Assembly: GCA_023433405.1 (NCBI GenBank)
Contig: JAEZCT010000067.1
Coordinates: 14,109 to 78,108, forward strand
Direction of reading: 5' to 3'
Length of the DNA: 64,000 nt
From: Bacillota bacterium
GTDB taxonomy: Bacteria > Bacillota > Clostridia > Oscillospirales > Ruminococcaceae
Shown here: piece by piece, positions 28,206 to 38,928 of the stretch
Numbering within the stretch: the first letter of the stretch is position 1
How the letters are laid out: every line of letters begins with the position of its first letter
Notes under the pieces: generated by a model
Told to the model about the DNA's origin: nothing
Databases searched by the model: none
The model's input: only the letters and a program-made list of their open reading frames with translations
Program-made: the position numbers and the translations under genes

Positions 28206-28540
28206 TATACCCCGTAACCTCAGCACCAAAATAGCCTTGTGTGGCTGGTGTGAGAAAAAAGGAAGAACTACAGACCAGGGCGAAAAGCAAGGGCAAAATA
28301 CGGGGAGCAACAGGATTTTGCCGAAGGTGCTTTGTCGAAAAAGCTTTACTTCGTTTGTCCTTTCTTTGAGTTGGGTGCAGGGTGTTCCTGCTTCGCTTTT
28401 GCTTACTTTTCTCGAACAAGAAAAGTAAGCCGCTTGTCGGCGCGGGAGCCGACGTTCCTACAACTTGATGATAGTTCCCTAAAAGCCGACCGATTCACGA
28501 AGTTTATAAGGTGGGTTTTTGGAAACTCCGGTAAACCATA
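28206..28540 (+). repeat. Family C repeat, copy 3
   Basis: This copy is collinear with copy 1 over about 335 bp with scattered changes. It includes CAGCACCAAAATAGCC, the CTCGAACAAG hairpin and CACGAAGTTTATAAGG. It occupies most of the 686-base gap between two ABC gene sets. No other feature was seen in that gap. Confidence 0.8.
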
Positions 28541-28722
28541 CAGCAGTCGCGACAGACAAAGGGCTTATACGATGATATTATAGCATGCTTAACGCTACAA
28601 ATTAAGTATTTGCTGTTAATAATTTGGCCTGAATTTTATCCGGGAAAGCAGGGAGCCGGAAGCAGCCCCTCATGGAGCTTCGGGCGGTTCTGCGCAAAAA
28701 CAGAGAGGGAAAAGGACGCGTT

Positions 28723-29430
28723 ATGGAGACAGAAAGGCTGATTGAAATCAGGGATGTGTACAAGATATACAATCCCGGAGAAAACGAGGTGCGCGCGCTT
28801 GACGGCGTGAATCTCACCATCCACACCGGCGAGTTTGTCGCGATTATCGGGCAATCGGGCTCGGGCAAAAGCACGCTGATGAATATGCTGGGATGCTTGG
28901 ACGTACCCTCCTCCGGGGAGTACTTTCTGGCGGGCAAGGATGTATCCAAAATGACTGACGATGAGCTGTCCGACATCCGAAACGAGCAGATCGGCTTTAT
29001 CTTCCAGGGCTTTAACCTCATCCAAAGCCTTGACGCCATGGAGAACGTCGAGCTGCCGTTAATCTACCGCGGGCTGTCAAAGGATGACCGCCACAGGGTT
29101 TCGCAGGACTCACTGGGGCGTGTGGGGCTGTTAAACCGTATGCACCACAAGCCCACCCAGCTTTCCGGCGGCCAGCAGCAGCGTGTGGCAATAGCCCGCG
29201 CCATTGCGGCGCGCCCGCCCATTATTCTTGCCGACGAGCCTACCGGCAACCTCGACTCCAAGTCCGGCGTAGATGTAATGCGTATCCTGCGGGAGCTGCA
29301 CGCCGAGGGTCGCACCATTATCCTGATCACACATGACAACAAGATTGCGGACACCGCAGAGCGCATTGTACGCATTATGGACGGCAAAATAAGCGAGGAT
29401 TTTAGAAACGAAAACTACGTTGCGAACTGA
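28723..29430 (+). CDS. MacB/LolD-type ABC ATP-binding protein, orphan
   Basis: Walker [11 protein letters not shown]-loop F-I-F-Q-G-F-N-L, signature L-S-G-G-Q-Q-Q-R and Walker [12 protein letters not shown] are all intact (235 residues). These ATPases normally drive an FtsX-type permease and often a membrane-fusion protein, but the next gene is spmB on the other strand. AAAAGGAC supports the ATG at 28723. The missing permease may have been lost or lie elsewhere. Confidence 0.9.
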   Translation: METERLIEIRDVYKIYNPGENEVRALDGVNLTIHTGEFVAIIGQSGSGKSTLMNMLGCLDVPSSGEYFLAGKDVSKMTDDELSDIRNEQIGFIFQGFNLIQSLDAMENVELPLIYRGLSKDDRHRVSQDSLGRVGLLNRMHHKPTQLSGGQQQRVAIARAIAARPPIILADEPTGNLDSKSGVDVMRILRELHAEGRTIILITHDNKIADTAERIVRIMDGKISEDFRNENYVAN

Positions 29431-29577
29431 TTGCCACAGCCGCGTTCACAAGGCAAAACCTCCCCTTATCCTATTATTTTATTAAAAGTAAAGGGAAAAA
29501 GGGGCTTTAGTCTTGCATGGATGCATTCACGCAAAACGGTGAAAATGAAATTAGCAAAAACCAGTATAAAACCCCTA

Positions 29578-30099
29578 TTAAACGGGGAAGAATATTTTAA
29601 CAAGAAGGGTACTCATAATAAAGCCGGCACAGTCTCCTGCCAGCGCGCATCCCACGGTATAGCGCGTCTTGCTAATGTTGGCGGCACCAAAGTAAACGGC
29701 AATGGTGTAAAAGGTGGTTTCCGTAGAGCCCATCATCACGCTTGCCACCCGTCCCGCCAAGCTGTCGGGGCCGTTGCTTTTTAAAATATCCTGTACAATC
29801 GCAAGCGCCCCGCTGCCTGAGATGGGGCGAAGCAGCACAAGGGGGACCACCTCCTTAGGCATACCCAGCAGGTTTGCCCCGGGCTCGGCGGCGTTTGTCA
29901 GCACATCCAGCGCGCCGCTTGCGCGGAACATTCCGATTGCGGTAAATATGGCTATTAGTGCAGGCAGGATATTGATGGTAGTCTCCACCCCCTCCTTGGC
30001 GCCTTTTACAAACTCGCCGAACACATCCACCTCCCGATAGATGCCAAACAGAAAGATAGCCGCAATGGTTACAGGGATTACGAGTGCGGTTAGGTTCAT
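29578..30099 (-). CDS. spmB: Spore maturation protein B
   Basis: This nucleoside-recognition (Gate) domain membrane protein has 173 residues and several helices. SpmA and SpmB are needed for full spore core dehydration in Bacillus and Clostridium. It lies 30 bases after spmA in the same direction, the usual pair. AAAGGCGG precedes the ATG. Confidence 0.93.
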   Translation of the reverse strand: MNLTALVIPVTIAAIFLFGIYREVDVFGEFVKGAKEGVETTINILPALIAIFTAIGMFRASGALDVLTNAAEPGANLLGMPKEVVPLVLLRPISGSGALAIVQDILKSNGPDSLAGRVASVMMGSTETTFYTIAVYFGAANISKTRYTVGCALAGDCAGFIMSTLLVKIFFPV

Positions 30100-30129
30100 A
30101 GGCGCCGCCTTTCATTTATCACATGAGGC

Positions 30130-30741
30130 TCAGCTTTTCTTTTCCGGTCTTCCCTTTTTTCGCTCCCCCTTTGCAGCGCCGATTACAATCGTCAGCCCCA
30201 CCGCGCACAGGATGGATGTCGCGGAGGAGAGCCACACACAGGGCAGGATGTCCATGGGTGAGCTTGCCCCATATTCCAGCCGCAGGGTTGCGACCGTGGT
30301 GGGGATGAGTGTCATCGACGCGGTGTTGAGAACGACGAACAGAATCATTGGGTGTGGCGGGCTTTTTTCACTTCCCAGCTCAACCGATAGCTCCTTTACC
30401 GCAAGGATGCCCAGTGGGGTTGCGGCGTTGCCAAGACCCAAAAGGTTTGCCGCAATATTCATGGTTATAGCCTGCGCGGCCTTGCCGTGAGGATCCACCC
30501 CGCGAAACAGGCGCTTGGTAACCGGGGTAAGCAGGCGGCAAAACCGCTCGGTGAGCCCCGCGGCCTGTGCCACCCGCATAACCCCGCTCCACAGGCACAT
30601 GCCCCCTAGCAAGGTGATGGAAAGCTGCACCGCCTCAATGCCGCCGTGAATCGCGGCGCTGGATACCTGTTCCGCCCTGCCGTTAATGACGCCCAACACC
30701 ACCGAAAGAGCAATCATTGCCGTGATTATCCAAGTCATCAT
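30130..30741 (-). CDS. spmA: Spore maturation protein A
   Basis: This is the partner of SpmB, a Gate-domain membrane protein of about 203 residues. N-I-A-A-N-L-L-G-L-G-N-A-A-T-P-L-G is typical. AGGAGGA abuts an ATG at 30750, so the ATG at 30741 with about 10-base spacing is the likelier start. Upstream, CATACCCGT (30770-30762) with an AT-rich block 14 bases further could be a sigma-E type promoter, but the match is weak. Confidence 0.92.
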   Translation of the reverse strand: MMTWIITAMIALSVVLGVINGRAEQVSSAAIHGGIEAVQLSITLLGGMCLWSGVMRVAQAAGLTERFCRLLTPVTKRLFRGVDPHGKAAQAITMNIAANLLGLGNAATPLGILAVKELSVELGSEKSPPHPMILFVVLNTASMTLIPTTVATLRLEYGASSPMDILPCVWLSSATSILCAVGLTIVIGAAKGERKKGRPEKKS

Positions 30742-30750
30742 GTCCTTCAT

Positions 30751-31249
30751 TCCTCCTAAAAACGGGTATGCAATAATAAATGCATAAATAGTTAAGCAAA
30801 AACACGGGTTGTGGGAATAATGCAGGTTTTGGGCGCGAATATAAAACGCGGTTCTTTTCCCCTAAGCGAGAGTGAAATACTCCCCCGGCTGATACGTTTT
30901 TTTTATTTATTTTTTAGTGTTATGTGCATTGCTGGTGATTAAAACCATGCAAATAACATTATTTAGGACAAATTTAGCTGTAAAATGTTATTTTTTTCCA
31001 CATTTCATGCAGTTTTTTGTGTCAAAATAATTATAATAATAAATTTTTGCATTGCTTTTTTTACCTGTAATTAAGCGGTACTTATGGGTATATAAAAGCG
31101 AAAAGACCACAATTCTTCTAAGGATAAAACGTTTTATCGTATTGAACGATTGTAATAAAATAAAACGTGAAAAGTTAACTAAAAATTGCATAAATATCGG
31201 TTATTTACAATTGTTTAACAAAATGTTTTAAAAATACCCCTTCTAGTAT
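30751..31249. other. AT-rich gap upstream of the AbrB-type gene
   Basis: This is about 500 bases without a supported gene. It is much richer in A and T than its surroundings, with long T runs at 30895-30920 and AAAACGTTTTATCG-type short symmetries at about 31125-31165. It separates spmA (leftward) from the AbrB-type gene (rightward) and probably holds their control regions. The AbrB-type promoter starts at 31250. Confidence 0.5.
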
Positions 31250-31278
31250 TTGACATTTTGCGTGTTTTGTAGTATATT
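31250..31278 (+). promoter_or_regulatory. Promoter of the AbrB-type gene
   Basis: TTGACA (31250-31255) and TATATT (31273-31278) are separated by exactly 17 bases. The start would be near 31285. Confidence 0.82.
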
Positions 31279-31342
31279 ATGAGTGTGGACAGAAAGAAAA
31301 GAGACAAGAAGAAAGAACTAGAAAAATATGGAGGTACAAACA

Positions 31343-31594
31343 TTGAAATCGACAGGTATTGTAAGGAAAGTTGACGAGCTGGGACGCATTGTTCTCCCCA
31401 TTGAACTTCGCCGCACCCTGAACATCAACGAAAAGGACTCGCTTGAAATCTATGTGGAGGGCAACCAGGTTATTCTTAAGAAGTATGAACCTTCTTGCAT
31501 CTTCTGCGGCGATGCCAGCAACGTTACCACCTTTGGCGGCAAGAACATTTGCCAGAGCTGCTTAAAGGAACTGGCGAGCTTTAGCAACAGATAG
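31343..31594 (+). CDS. AbrB/SpoVT-family transition-state regulator with C-terminal zinc ribbon
   Basis: The N-terminal swapped-hairpin AbrB domain reads T-G-I-V-R-K-V-D-E-L-G-R-I-V-L-P-I-E-L-R. The short C-terminal part has C-I-F-C and C-Q-S-C, a probable zinc site. About 83 residues. An ATG at 31328 overlaps the GGAGG site at 31330-31335; a TTG at 31343 is 8 bases after that site and gives the usual M-K-S-T-G-I start, so it is preferred. AbrB proteins repress sporulation and stationary-phase genes. It lies within a sporulation-rich stretch. Confidence 0.9.
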   Translation: MKSTGIVRKVDELGRIVLPIELRRTLNINEKDSLEIYVEGNQVILKKYEPSCIFCGDASNVTTFGGKNICQSCLKELASFSNR

Positions 31595-31643
31595 TTTTTC
31601 AAGGGTCCATAGCGGCGCGCGGTTGCGGCCGCAAATAAAGGGC

Positions 31644-31677
31644 GCGCGCGGCATTTTCTCTGCTGCGCGTGTTTTTT
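31644..31677 (+). terminator. Terminator of the AbrB-type gene
   Basis: A 10-bp stem with two G-U pairs (31644-31653 with 31661-31670) and a 7-base loop is followed by GTTTTTTGTTTT. It lies 50 bases after the stop codon. Confidence 0.75.
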
Positions 31678-31740
31678 GTTTTGGCAGAGCGATATCCGCC
31701 GCTATTTATACGAAATAAGTGTATTTTTTTAAATTACCTA

Positions 31741-31769
31741 TTGACAACCCACCCGTTTTCCTGTAAACT
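31741..31769 (+). promoter_or_regulatory. Promoter of an unassigned short transcript
   Basis: TTGACA (31741-31746), 17 bases, then TAAACT (31764-31769). A short palindrome GTTAGCTAAAGCTAAC follows at about 31777. No gene with a ribosome site is seen between here and the terminator at 31985. A frame from 31803 lacks a ribosome site and runs past the terminator into the collagen gene antisense, so it is not called. A small RNA of about 250 bases is possible. Confidence 0.5.
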
Positions 31770-31984
31770 AAGCACAGAGTTAGCTAAAGCTAACCGTTGC
31801 GCATGATACACACTCGTTTCATCATTCCTGTTACAGTTTTCTGCAAGCCTGGTATGGGCTGCGGCACAAACTTTATACCGCATTCCGCGCCTTGTTCCGA
31901 GAACAGCAATTACCCATATCTTTATTACCTTGCTAACCTCACTCCACATACAACATACATTTCTAGCCGCAGAGGTTCATCCTC

Positions 31985-32029
31985 AAAACGCAGCCGTTTG
32001 CCGCAAATTGCGGCAAACGGCTGCGTTTT
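31985..32029. terminator. Strong bidirectional terminator after the collagen-like gene
   Basis: This is a perfect 22-base inverted repeat (31985-32006 with 32008-32029) with AAAA on the left and TTTT on the right, so it works on either strand. It closes the leftward collagen-like gene, which ends at 32084, and any rightward transcript from 31741. Confidence 0.9.
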
Positions 32030-32083
32030 ATCTTGGACTGTGCGAATCATGCACTATGCTTCGCTTATTTTGAACACGATTTA

Positions 32084-33865
<1,782 letters not shown>

Positions 33866-33882
33866 TCACTTGTATGATAGTA

Positions 33883-33985
33883 ATACTATTCTCCGATAAA
33901 AGTGTTGATAAAAATCCGCGTCAAAATCCATAAATTAAAGATTTTGACGCGGATTTTTATACACTTTTTAATTGGATAATAGTAT
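33883..33985. repeat. Family B hairpin repeat
   Basis: This 103-bp element begins ATACTATTCTCCGAT and ends ATCC-type sequence then ATAGTAT. The two halves are nearly complementary (AAAATCCGCGTCAAAATC with GATTTTGACGCGGATTTT), so it can form one long hairpin. It lies directly before the terminator of the fusion gene. Confidence 0.85.
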
Positions 33986-34025
33986 AAAAAAGCCGTGATA
34001 CCGTTTGCAGACGGTATCACGGCTT
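33986..34025 (-). terminator. Terminator of the CinA-sortase-SpoIID gene
   Basis: A 15-bp perfect stem (33990-34004 with 34011-34025) and a six-base loop are followed on the minus strand by TTTTTT. It lies 55 bases after the stop of the leftward gene. Confidence 0.85.
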
Positions 34026-34079
34026 ATCATTGGGCTTCATTCAAAGACAATTCTCAAGGCGGCAGCTGACCATAGCGCA

Positions 34080-37000
34080 TTATTTCACAATCGCGCCCGT
34101 ATAGTAATGCTCAAGAATTTGGATATAATCCCAGTTCTCATTGCGGGCGTAGCCATCCGCGCCCATCTGGCTCATTCCCACTCCGTGACCGTAGCCGTAG
34201 CTTGTAAAGGTAAAGGAGCCGCCGCTGTACTCTACATCAAACTTAGTGGAGCGCAGGTCATACACGCCGTTGTTTACCAATACCTTTTCGCGTACCACGC
34301 GTGCGGTGGTAGAAATGCCGCCAAGGGACATCTTATTGTTATAGCCGCCGCTGGTATAGCTTTGTATCTCAAACCAGCCGGAGGGGTCGCCTTCCGGTTC
34401 CCGCCCGAAGCAGCTTAAAATCTTTTCTCTAACATAGCTTTCGCTGCGTGTAATGCTGCGCTGGTAGCCCGAAGCCTTATAATCATAAGCGCTCTCCACG
34501 CTCACCAGGTGGGAATAGGCGCCGCCCCATACATCCTTGGAGGAATTGGTGGCATCCGCCGCTATCGCAAAGTAGGGGGTGTAGGCTACCTTGTTGTTGA
34601 CATATACAAGCTCATCCAATACCGCGGCAACGGCGTTTTTAATCTTGGTGGTGGGGGTGCGAAGACCCACCGTCGGGGTGCTGCCGCTGTTCAAGGTGCT
34701 GACGATATAGCTGTGCGCGGCCACTGCCTGTGCCTTAAGCGCCTCGGTAGCGATGGTATCGTTCATCTCATTGGCAACCACCTTGCACAGGATGGTATAG
34801 GCATCGTCGGTGACATAGCTGCCCCCCGCGTAAACCGTCAGCTTGTCGGAGGTGCTGCCCAGCACCTCGCTGCTGGTTTGCCCTTCATTCCAGAGGTCCT
34901 CATCGTCGCTGATGATAACCTCCTGCCAGGTGGAGGAGGTTGCCTTGGAGGAGCTGCTGGTTGCCTTGGAAGAGCTGGGTGCCTTGGAGGAGGAGCTGGG
35001 CTCCTCCTCGGAGGATTCCTCCTCAGACGATACGCTGGAGGCCTTGGAGGAGCTGGGCGCCTTAGAGGATGATGGCTCGGCGCTGCTGGAGGCCTTGGAG
35101 GAGCTTATATTGGAGGAGCCTTGCTCCGAAGAACTCGGCAGCTCAGACGATTCCTCCGAGCCTTGCTCAATGGAGGATTCTATGCTGGAATCCGGCCCGT
35201 CATCGGGCTGAGATTCCAGCGGCGGCGGGGTTTCGCCGTTGGGCAGCCCCTCCGCATCCAGGTCTAAATCAGGCTTTGTGCCGCCATACAGCTTGTACCA
35301 TACATCGGGATACAGCGGCTGTGGGTTTTTAACGGCGGAAATCACATCCACCGATTCACTCTCGCCCTCCCGCACCTTGCGGGCCACCACAACATACCTT
35401 GCGTCGTCAAACTCGTAGGTGCAGGTGGATAGGGTTAAAAATTCATCGTTTGCGTTTGCGTCCACACTGGTGTTAAGAATAGACCGCGCCTTCACCTGCT
35501 TAATAAAGTTCGTTACCTCGGTGTCGGTTTGCGGGTCGATAAATGAGGTATAGTCAAAGATACGTCCGTGAGAGGGGTTAACATTGGTAATGAACACCGA
35601 CATCACCTTATAGCTTCCTTTGCCGTACACCGTGTTAAAGGTAATGACAGGATGTTTGCGGTAGTAGTCCAACTGGCTGTAGTTTATAAGCTCCCCAAAC
35701 ATCTGGCCGTCCTTCATGTTGTGGCCGTACACCACAATGTTGGTGCTGCTTTTTACATCCACTCGGCAGTCCACAAACGGAATGCCGTGGCGGTTATCCT
35801 GCCTTAAGAAGTTGCGGCGCAGGTAAAAGTCGTTATCCGCCGCTTGTACCACCGGGTACTTCAGCCCGGTTCCCGCAAGCTCTATAAAGCCCATAACGTC
35901 AGAGTTTACGGCATAAAGCGATGCAAAATCATCTATGTAGTCGTCGGGGTAGCCCTCAGGTCGGCTTCCCGAGCCATACAGGGTATTAAGCTCGTCCACA
36001 TGGCGTTGGTTTAAATAAGCGCTGCCGTAAAAATAGGCAAGGTAGCCAGCCGCAGCAAAAAAAACAATTGCCAGCAGCAAAGACAACAGCTTTAAAAATA
36101 CGCGGGCTTTACTGTCTCCCTTTACAGGGAACATATTCTCCGCAAACCGCTTGCCTAAGTCCTTTTTCTTCTCCGGCTCGGGCGGGGGGGACTCAGGGGG
36201 TCTGCCCTGAGACAGCCTGCGCGGCTTTCGTTCATCCTCCCCGGGCTGATCCGGTTCTCTTACCGGCAGCGCAAGCCGTTCGCCGCCGTACATTTTCCTC
36301 GCCATTGCCGCGGCTTCCACATAGGTTTTGGTTTTTCCCGGGGTAAAGGGGCACATCTTTTCCCTGGCCTCCTCGGGACGGTCGAGATACAGTCTCACCA
36401 TCTCAAGCGCAGTGACGGCAGCCTTTGCCCGAATCTCATCGCGCCCGTACTGCAGCGGGTCCAGCCGAAGTTGCTTTACCCAAACGCCCGACTGGTCGCA
36501 CATGGAGATATATACAAGCCCCACGGGCTTTCCGTTTTCATCCGTATTCGGTCCCGCCACGCCGGTAATGCCTACGCCAATATCGGCGGGCGCACCCTGC
36601 ATAACCCCTGCCGCCATAGCTATGGCGGTCTCCTCGCTAACGGAGGTGTATTGCTCTATCAGCTTGGGGGAAACCCCCAGCTTATCGCGCTTGATATTGT
36701 CGGCATAGGCGGAAACGCCGAACTCAAATACCGCCGATGAGCCGGAAACCTCGGTAATCTTCTCAGAAAGAAGTCCGCCGGTGCAGGATTCCGCCGTGGC
36801 AATCTTCATGCCGCGCTTGCGCAGCCGGTTTACCACCATGCCCGCAAGGCTTTCGTTCTCACCGCCGAGAATATGGGTTGCAAGGGCGCCTGTCATAATG
36901 GCCTTTGCCGCGGCATCCGCCTGTGCAAGCGCTTCCGCCCGCCCGGGAGCCACCGCAAAGATGCGCATGGCAAGCTCGCCCGCATCCTCAAACAGCGTAA

Positions 37001-37607
37001 CCGAAAGCGACATGGGCAGCACCATCTCGTCAAGCGCCGCCTGTGCCTCGGCATAGTCAATATCATAAAGCCGAAGAATGCGGTGCGCGTACTCCCCGCC
37101 GGTGCCGCTGCGGATGTAAGGGCAAACCGACTGCATAAACATTGCCGAGTATTCCTCGACGCGGTCGGGCAGCATAATAATCGCCTGACCCTGAGATTCC
37201 ATGGAGAAACCGGAGATGGCACCCAGTGTGTTTATAAACACACGCGCATTTTCAGGGATAAGCGCAAGGCGGATATCCTCCTCCACAAACTGCCGTCCGG
37301 TTTCCTCCCACACCTCACGCAGCCGTGCCACGCTGGGGTTGTGGGGTAAAAGCGCAATATCCAGCGCGTCACACAGCAGCTCCTTGGCAAGCGGCCGGTT
37401 AAGGTCGCTTTGCCCGCCCACCGTAATAATAATATCGCAATGATCTATGGCGTCGCCCACCGCGTCCAAAAACGCGTCGGGACGCTCCATAGAGACCGAC
37501 GCGCTGACTGTCTCGATGGAAAACGCCCGCAGCTCATTAATAATTAACTTTAAGTTTCTTTCTCTATTCGACCCGCCGGGGCCGATGTGCAAAACACATG
37601 CCTTCAC
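34080..37607 (-). CDS. CinA-like / class B sortase / SpoIID triple-domain membrane protein
   Basis: This is one continuous frame of 1175 residues. Residues 1-240 resemble the CinA nucleotide-binding N-domain but have lost its G-G-x-G-P-T-x-D motif (I-T-V-G-G-Q-S-D here). Residues 250-412 are a CinA C-terminal (PncC-type) deamidase with T-A-E-S-C-T-G-G and G-I-T-G-V-A-G-P. A Pro/charged linker and one membrane helix (503-527) follow. Residues 540-745 are a class B sortase with H629, C729 and R737 in Y-G-H-N, L-S-T-C-T and D-D-A-R. A Ser-rich linker spans about 798-892. Residues 922-1175 are a SpoIID/LytB lytic transglycosylase with A-N-E-M (E947) and Y-G-Y-G-H-G-V-G-M-S-Q-M-G. The start is GTG with AGGAGG upstream. 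The CinA part would be cytoplasmic and the other two outside the membrane. The role is unknown; SpoIID suggests spore engulfment or wall remodelling. Confidence 0.9.
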   Translation of the reverse strand: MKACVLHIGPGGSNRERNLKLIINELRAFSIETVSASVSMERPDAFLDAVGDAIDHCDIIITVGGQSDLNRPLAKELLCDALDIALLPHNPSVARLREVWEETGRQFVEEDIRLALIPENARVFINTLGAISGFSMESQGQAIIMLPDRVEEYSAMFMQSVCPYIRSGTGGEYAHRILRLYDIDYAEAQAALDEMVLPMSLSVTLFEDAGELAMRIFAVAPGRAEALAQADAAAKAIMTGALATHILGGENESLAGMVVNRLRKRGMKIATAESCTGGLLSEKITEVSGSSAVFEFGVSAYADNIKRDKLGVSPKLIEQYTSVSEETAIAMAAGVMQGAPADIGVGITGVAGPNTDENGKPVGLVYISMCDQSGVWVKQLRLDPLQYGRDEIRAKAAVTALEMVRLYLDRPEEAREKMCPFTPGKTKTYVEAAAMARKMYGGERLALPVREPDQPGEDERKPRRLSQGRPPESPPPEPEKKKDLGKRFAENMFPVKGDSKARVFLKLLSLLLAIVFFAAAGYLAYFYGSAYLNQRHVDELNTLYGSGSRPEGYPDDYIDDFASLYAVNSDVMGFIELAGTGLKYPVVQAADNDFYLRRNFLRQDNRHGIPFVDCRVDVKSSTNIVVYGHNMKDGQMFGELINYSQLDYYRKHPVITFNTVYGKGSYKVMSVFITNVNPSHGRIFDYTSFIDPQTDTEVTNFIKQVKARSILNTSVDANANDEFLTLSTCTYEFDDARYVVVARKVREGESESVDVISAVKNPQPLYPDVWYKLYGGTKPDLDLDAEGLPNGETPPPLESQPDDGPDSSIESSIEQGSEESSELPSSSEQGSSNISSSKASSSAEPSSSKAPSSSKASSVSSEEESSEEEPSSSSKAPSSSKATSSSSKATSSTWQEVIISDDEDLWNEGQTSSEVLGSTSDKLTVYAGGSYVTDDAYTILCKVVANEMNDTIATEALKAQAVAAHSYIVSTLNSGSTPTVGLRTPTTKIKNAVAAVLDELVYVNNKVAYTPYFAIAADATNSSKDVWGGAYSHLVSVESAYDYKASGYQRSITRSESYVREKILSCFGREPEGDPSGWFEIQSYTSGGYNNKMSLGGISTTARVVREKVLVNNGVYDLRSTKFDVEYSGGSFTFTSYGYGHGVGMSQMGADGYARNENWDYIQILEHYYTGAIVK

Positions 37608-37670
37608 TCCCGCTCCTCCTTCACCGCTTTTTCCGCCATCCGGGCTACACCCGCTCGGCGTAAAGCGACA

Positions 37671-38852
37671 TTACCCATCTATTATCTTTCGCTCGGCTTC
37701 TGCCACAGCGCGGTCTATCATTTCATCCCAATCGGCTTGGCTCACCATGCCTTCGGCTGCCTCCACGCTTTCCATGCGGGGACGGGTGCGGGGATGCCGC
37801 GGCGTAAATACCGTGCAGCAATCCTCATAGGGCAAAATTGAGGTTTCAAAGGTGTCTATCCTGCGGGAGATGGTGACAATCTCCTCTTTGTCCATTCCAA
37901 TTAACGGCCTTAAGACGGGCAGGGTGCTAACCCGGTCGGTACAGGCAATGGCGCCGATGGTCTGGCTAGCCACCTGACCAAGGCTCTCGCCCGTTATCAG
38001 GGCGCCGCAGCTTTCCTCCCGCGCAATCCTCTCAGAGATACGCATCATAAGCCTGCGCATGATAATGGTAAAAAGGTCCTCCGGGCATTCGCTGCGAATG
38101 GTCTCCTGAATGCGGGTAAACGGCACCACAATAAACTCGATTCTGCCGCAGTATGCCGCCATTTTTTCAAGCAGGGTTTCCACCTTCAGCCGCGCCCGCT
38201 CGCCGGTATAGGGGGGGCTTGCAAAGTGGATGGCCGTAAGCGCAAGGCCGCGCTTGCTCATCATATACCCCGCCACGGGGCTGTCTATGCCGCCCGAGAT
38301 TAAGAGCGCCGCCCGCCCGCTGGTTCCCACCGGGATACCGCCCGCGCCGGGCAGCGGGTTTGCGTGGAGGTATGCCGCGGTCTCGCGAATCTCCACATAG
38401 ATAATAATCTCAGGGTTCTGCACATCCACCTTCAAATGTCCGTAGGCATTTAACAGGGTCTCGCCAACCTGCGCGCAAATTTGCGGCGAGGTGAGGGGAA
38501 AGGTTTTATCCGAGCGTCTTGCTATCACCTTAAAGGTGCGCTTAAAGCTCAGCTTTTCTTCAAAATACGCGACGGCATTGCGCTCTATCGCGCCAATCTC
38601 CTTTTCGACCACGCCCGCTCGGCTAAGCGCGGCTACGCCAAACACCGTGGCAAGGCACCTTTCCGCCTCGCCCGCATCGGCGTTCTCATCCTCCAGGCGC
38701 ACATAAATCGTGGACTGCGCCTTCCAAATCGTGACCTCGCCAAAACGCCTCAGCCTGCGGCGGGCGCTTTTTATTAAAGCCGACTCAAAATCGCTTCGGT
38801 TTAGTCCCTTGAGTACGATCTCGCCCAGCTTGAGCAGTATGACTTCTTTCAT
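37671..38852 (-). CDS. thiI: tRNA 4-thiouridine synthase
   Basis: Ferredoxin-like and THUMP domains (about 1-165) are followed by the PP-loop ATPase (S-G-G-I-D-S-P-V-A-G-Y near 185-195). It lacks the extra rhodanese domain, as in Bacillus ThiI (393 residues). It thiolates U8 of tRNA. It lies 76 bases downstream of a cysteine desulfurase gene in the same direction, the usual NifZ/ThiI arrangement, which supplies its sulfur. Confidence 0.95.
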   Translation of the reverse strand: MKEVILLKLGEIVLKGLNRSDFESALIKSARRRLRRFGEVTIWKAQSTIYVRLEDENADAGEAERCLATVFGVAALSRAGVVEKEIGAIERNAVAYFEEKLSFKRTFKVIARRSDKTFPLTSPQICAQVGETLLNAYGHLKVDVQNPEIIIYVEIRETAAYLHANPLPGAGGIPVGTSGRAALLISGGIDSPVAGYMMSKRGLALTAIHFASPPYTGERARLKVETLLEKMAAYCGRIEFIVVPFTRIQETIRSECPEDLFTIIMRRLMMRISERIAREESCGALITGESLGQVASQTIGAIACTDRVSTLPVLRPLIGMDKEEIVTISRRIDTFETSILPYEDCCTVFTPRHPRTRPRMESVEAAEGMVSQADWDEMIDRAVAEAERKIIDG

Positions 38853-38928
38853 CGGATGATGTTAACCCCCAAATAACGGCAAATTGTCTGCCTGATGTAT
38901 GGTTTCTCGGACGGATTTAGACCGCTTG

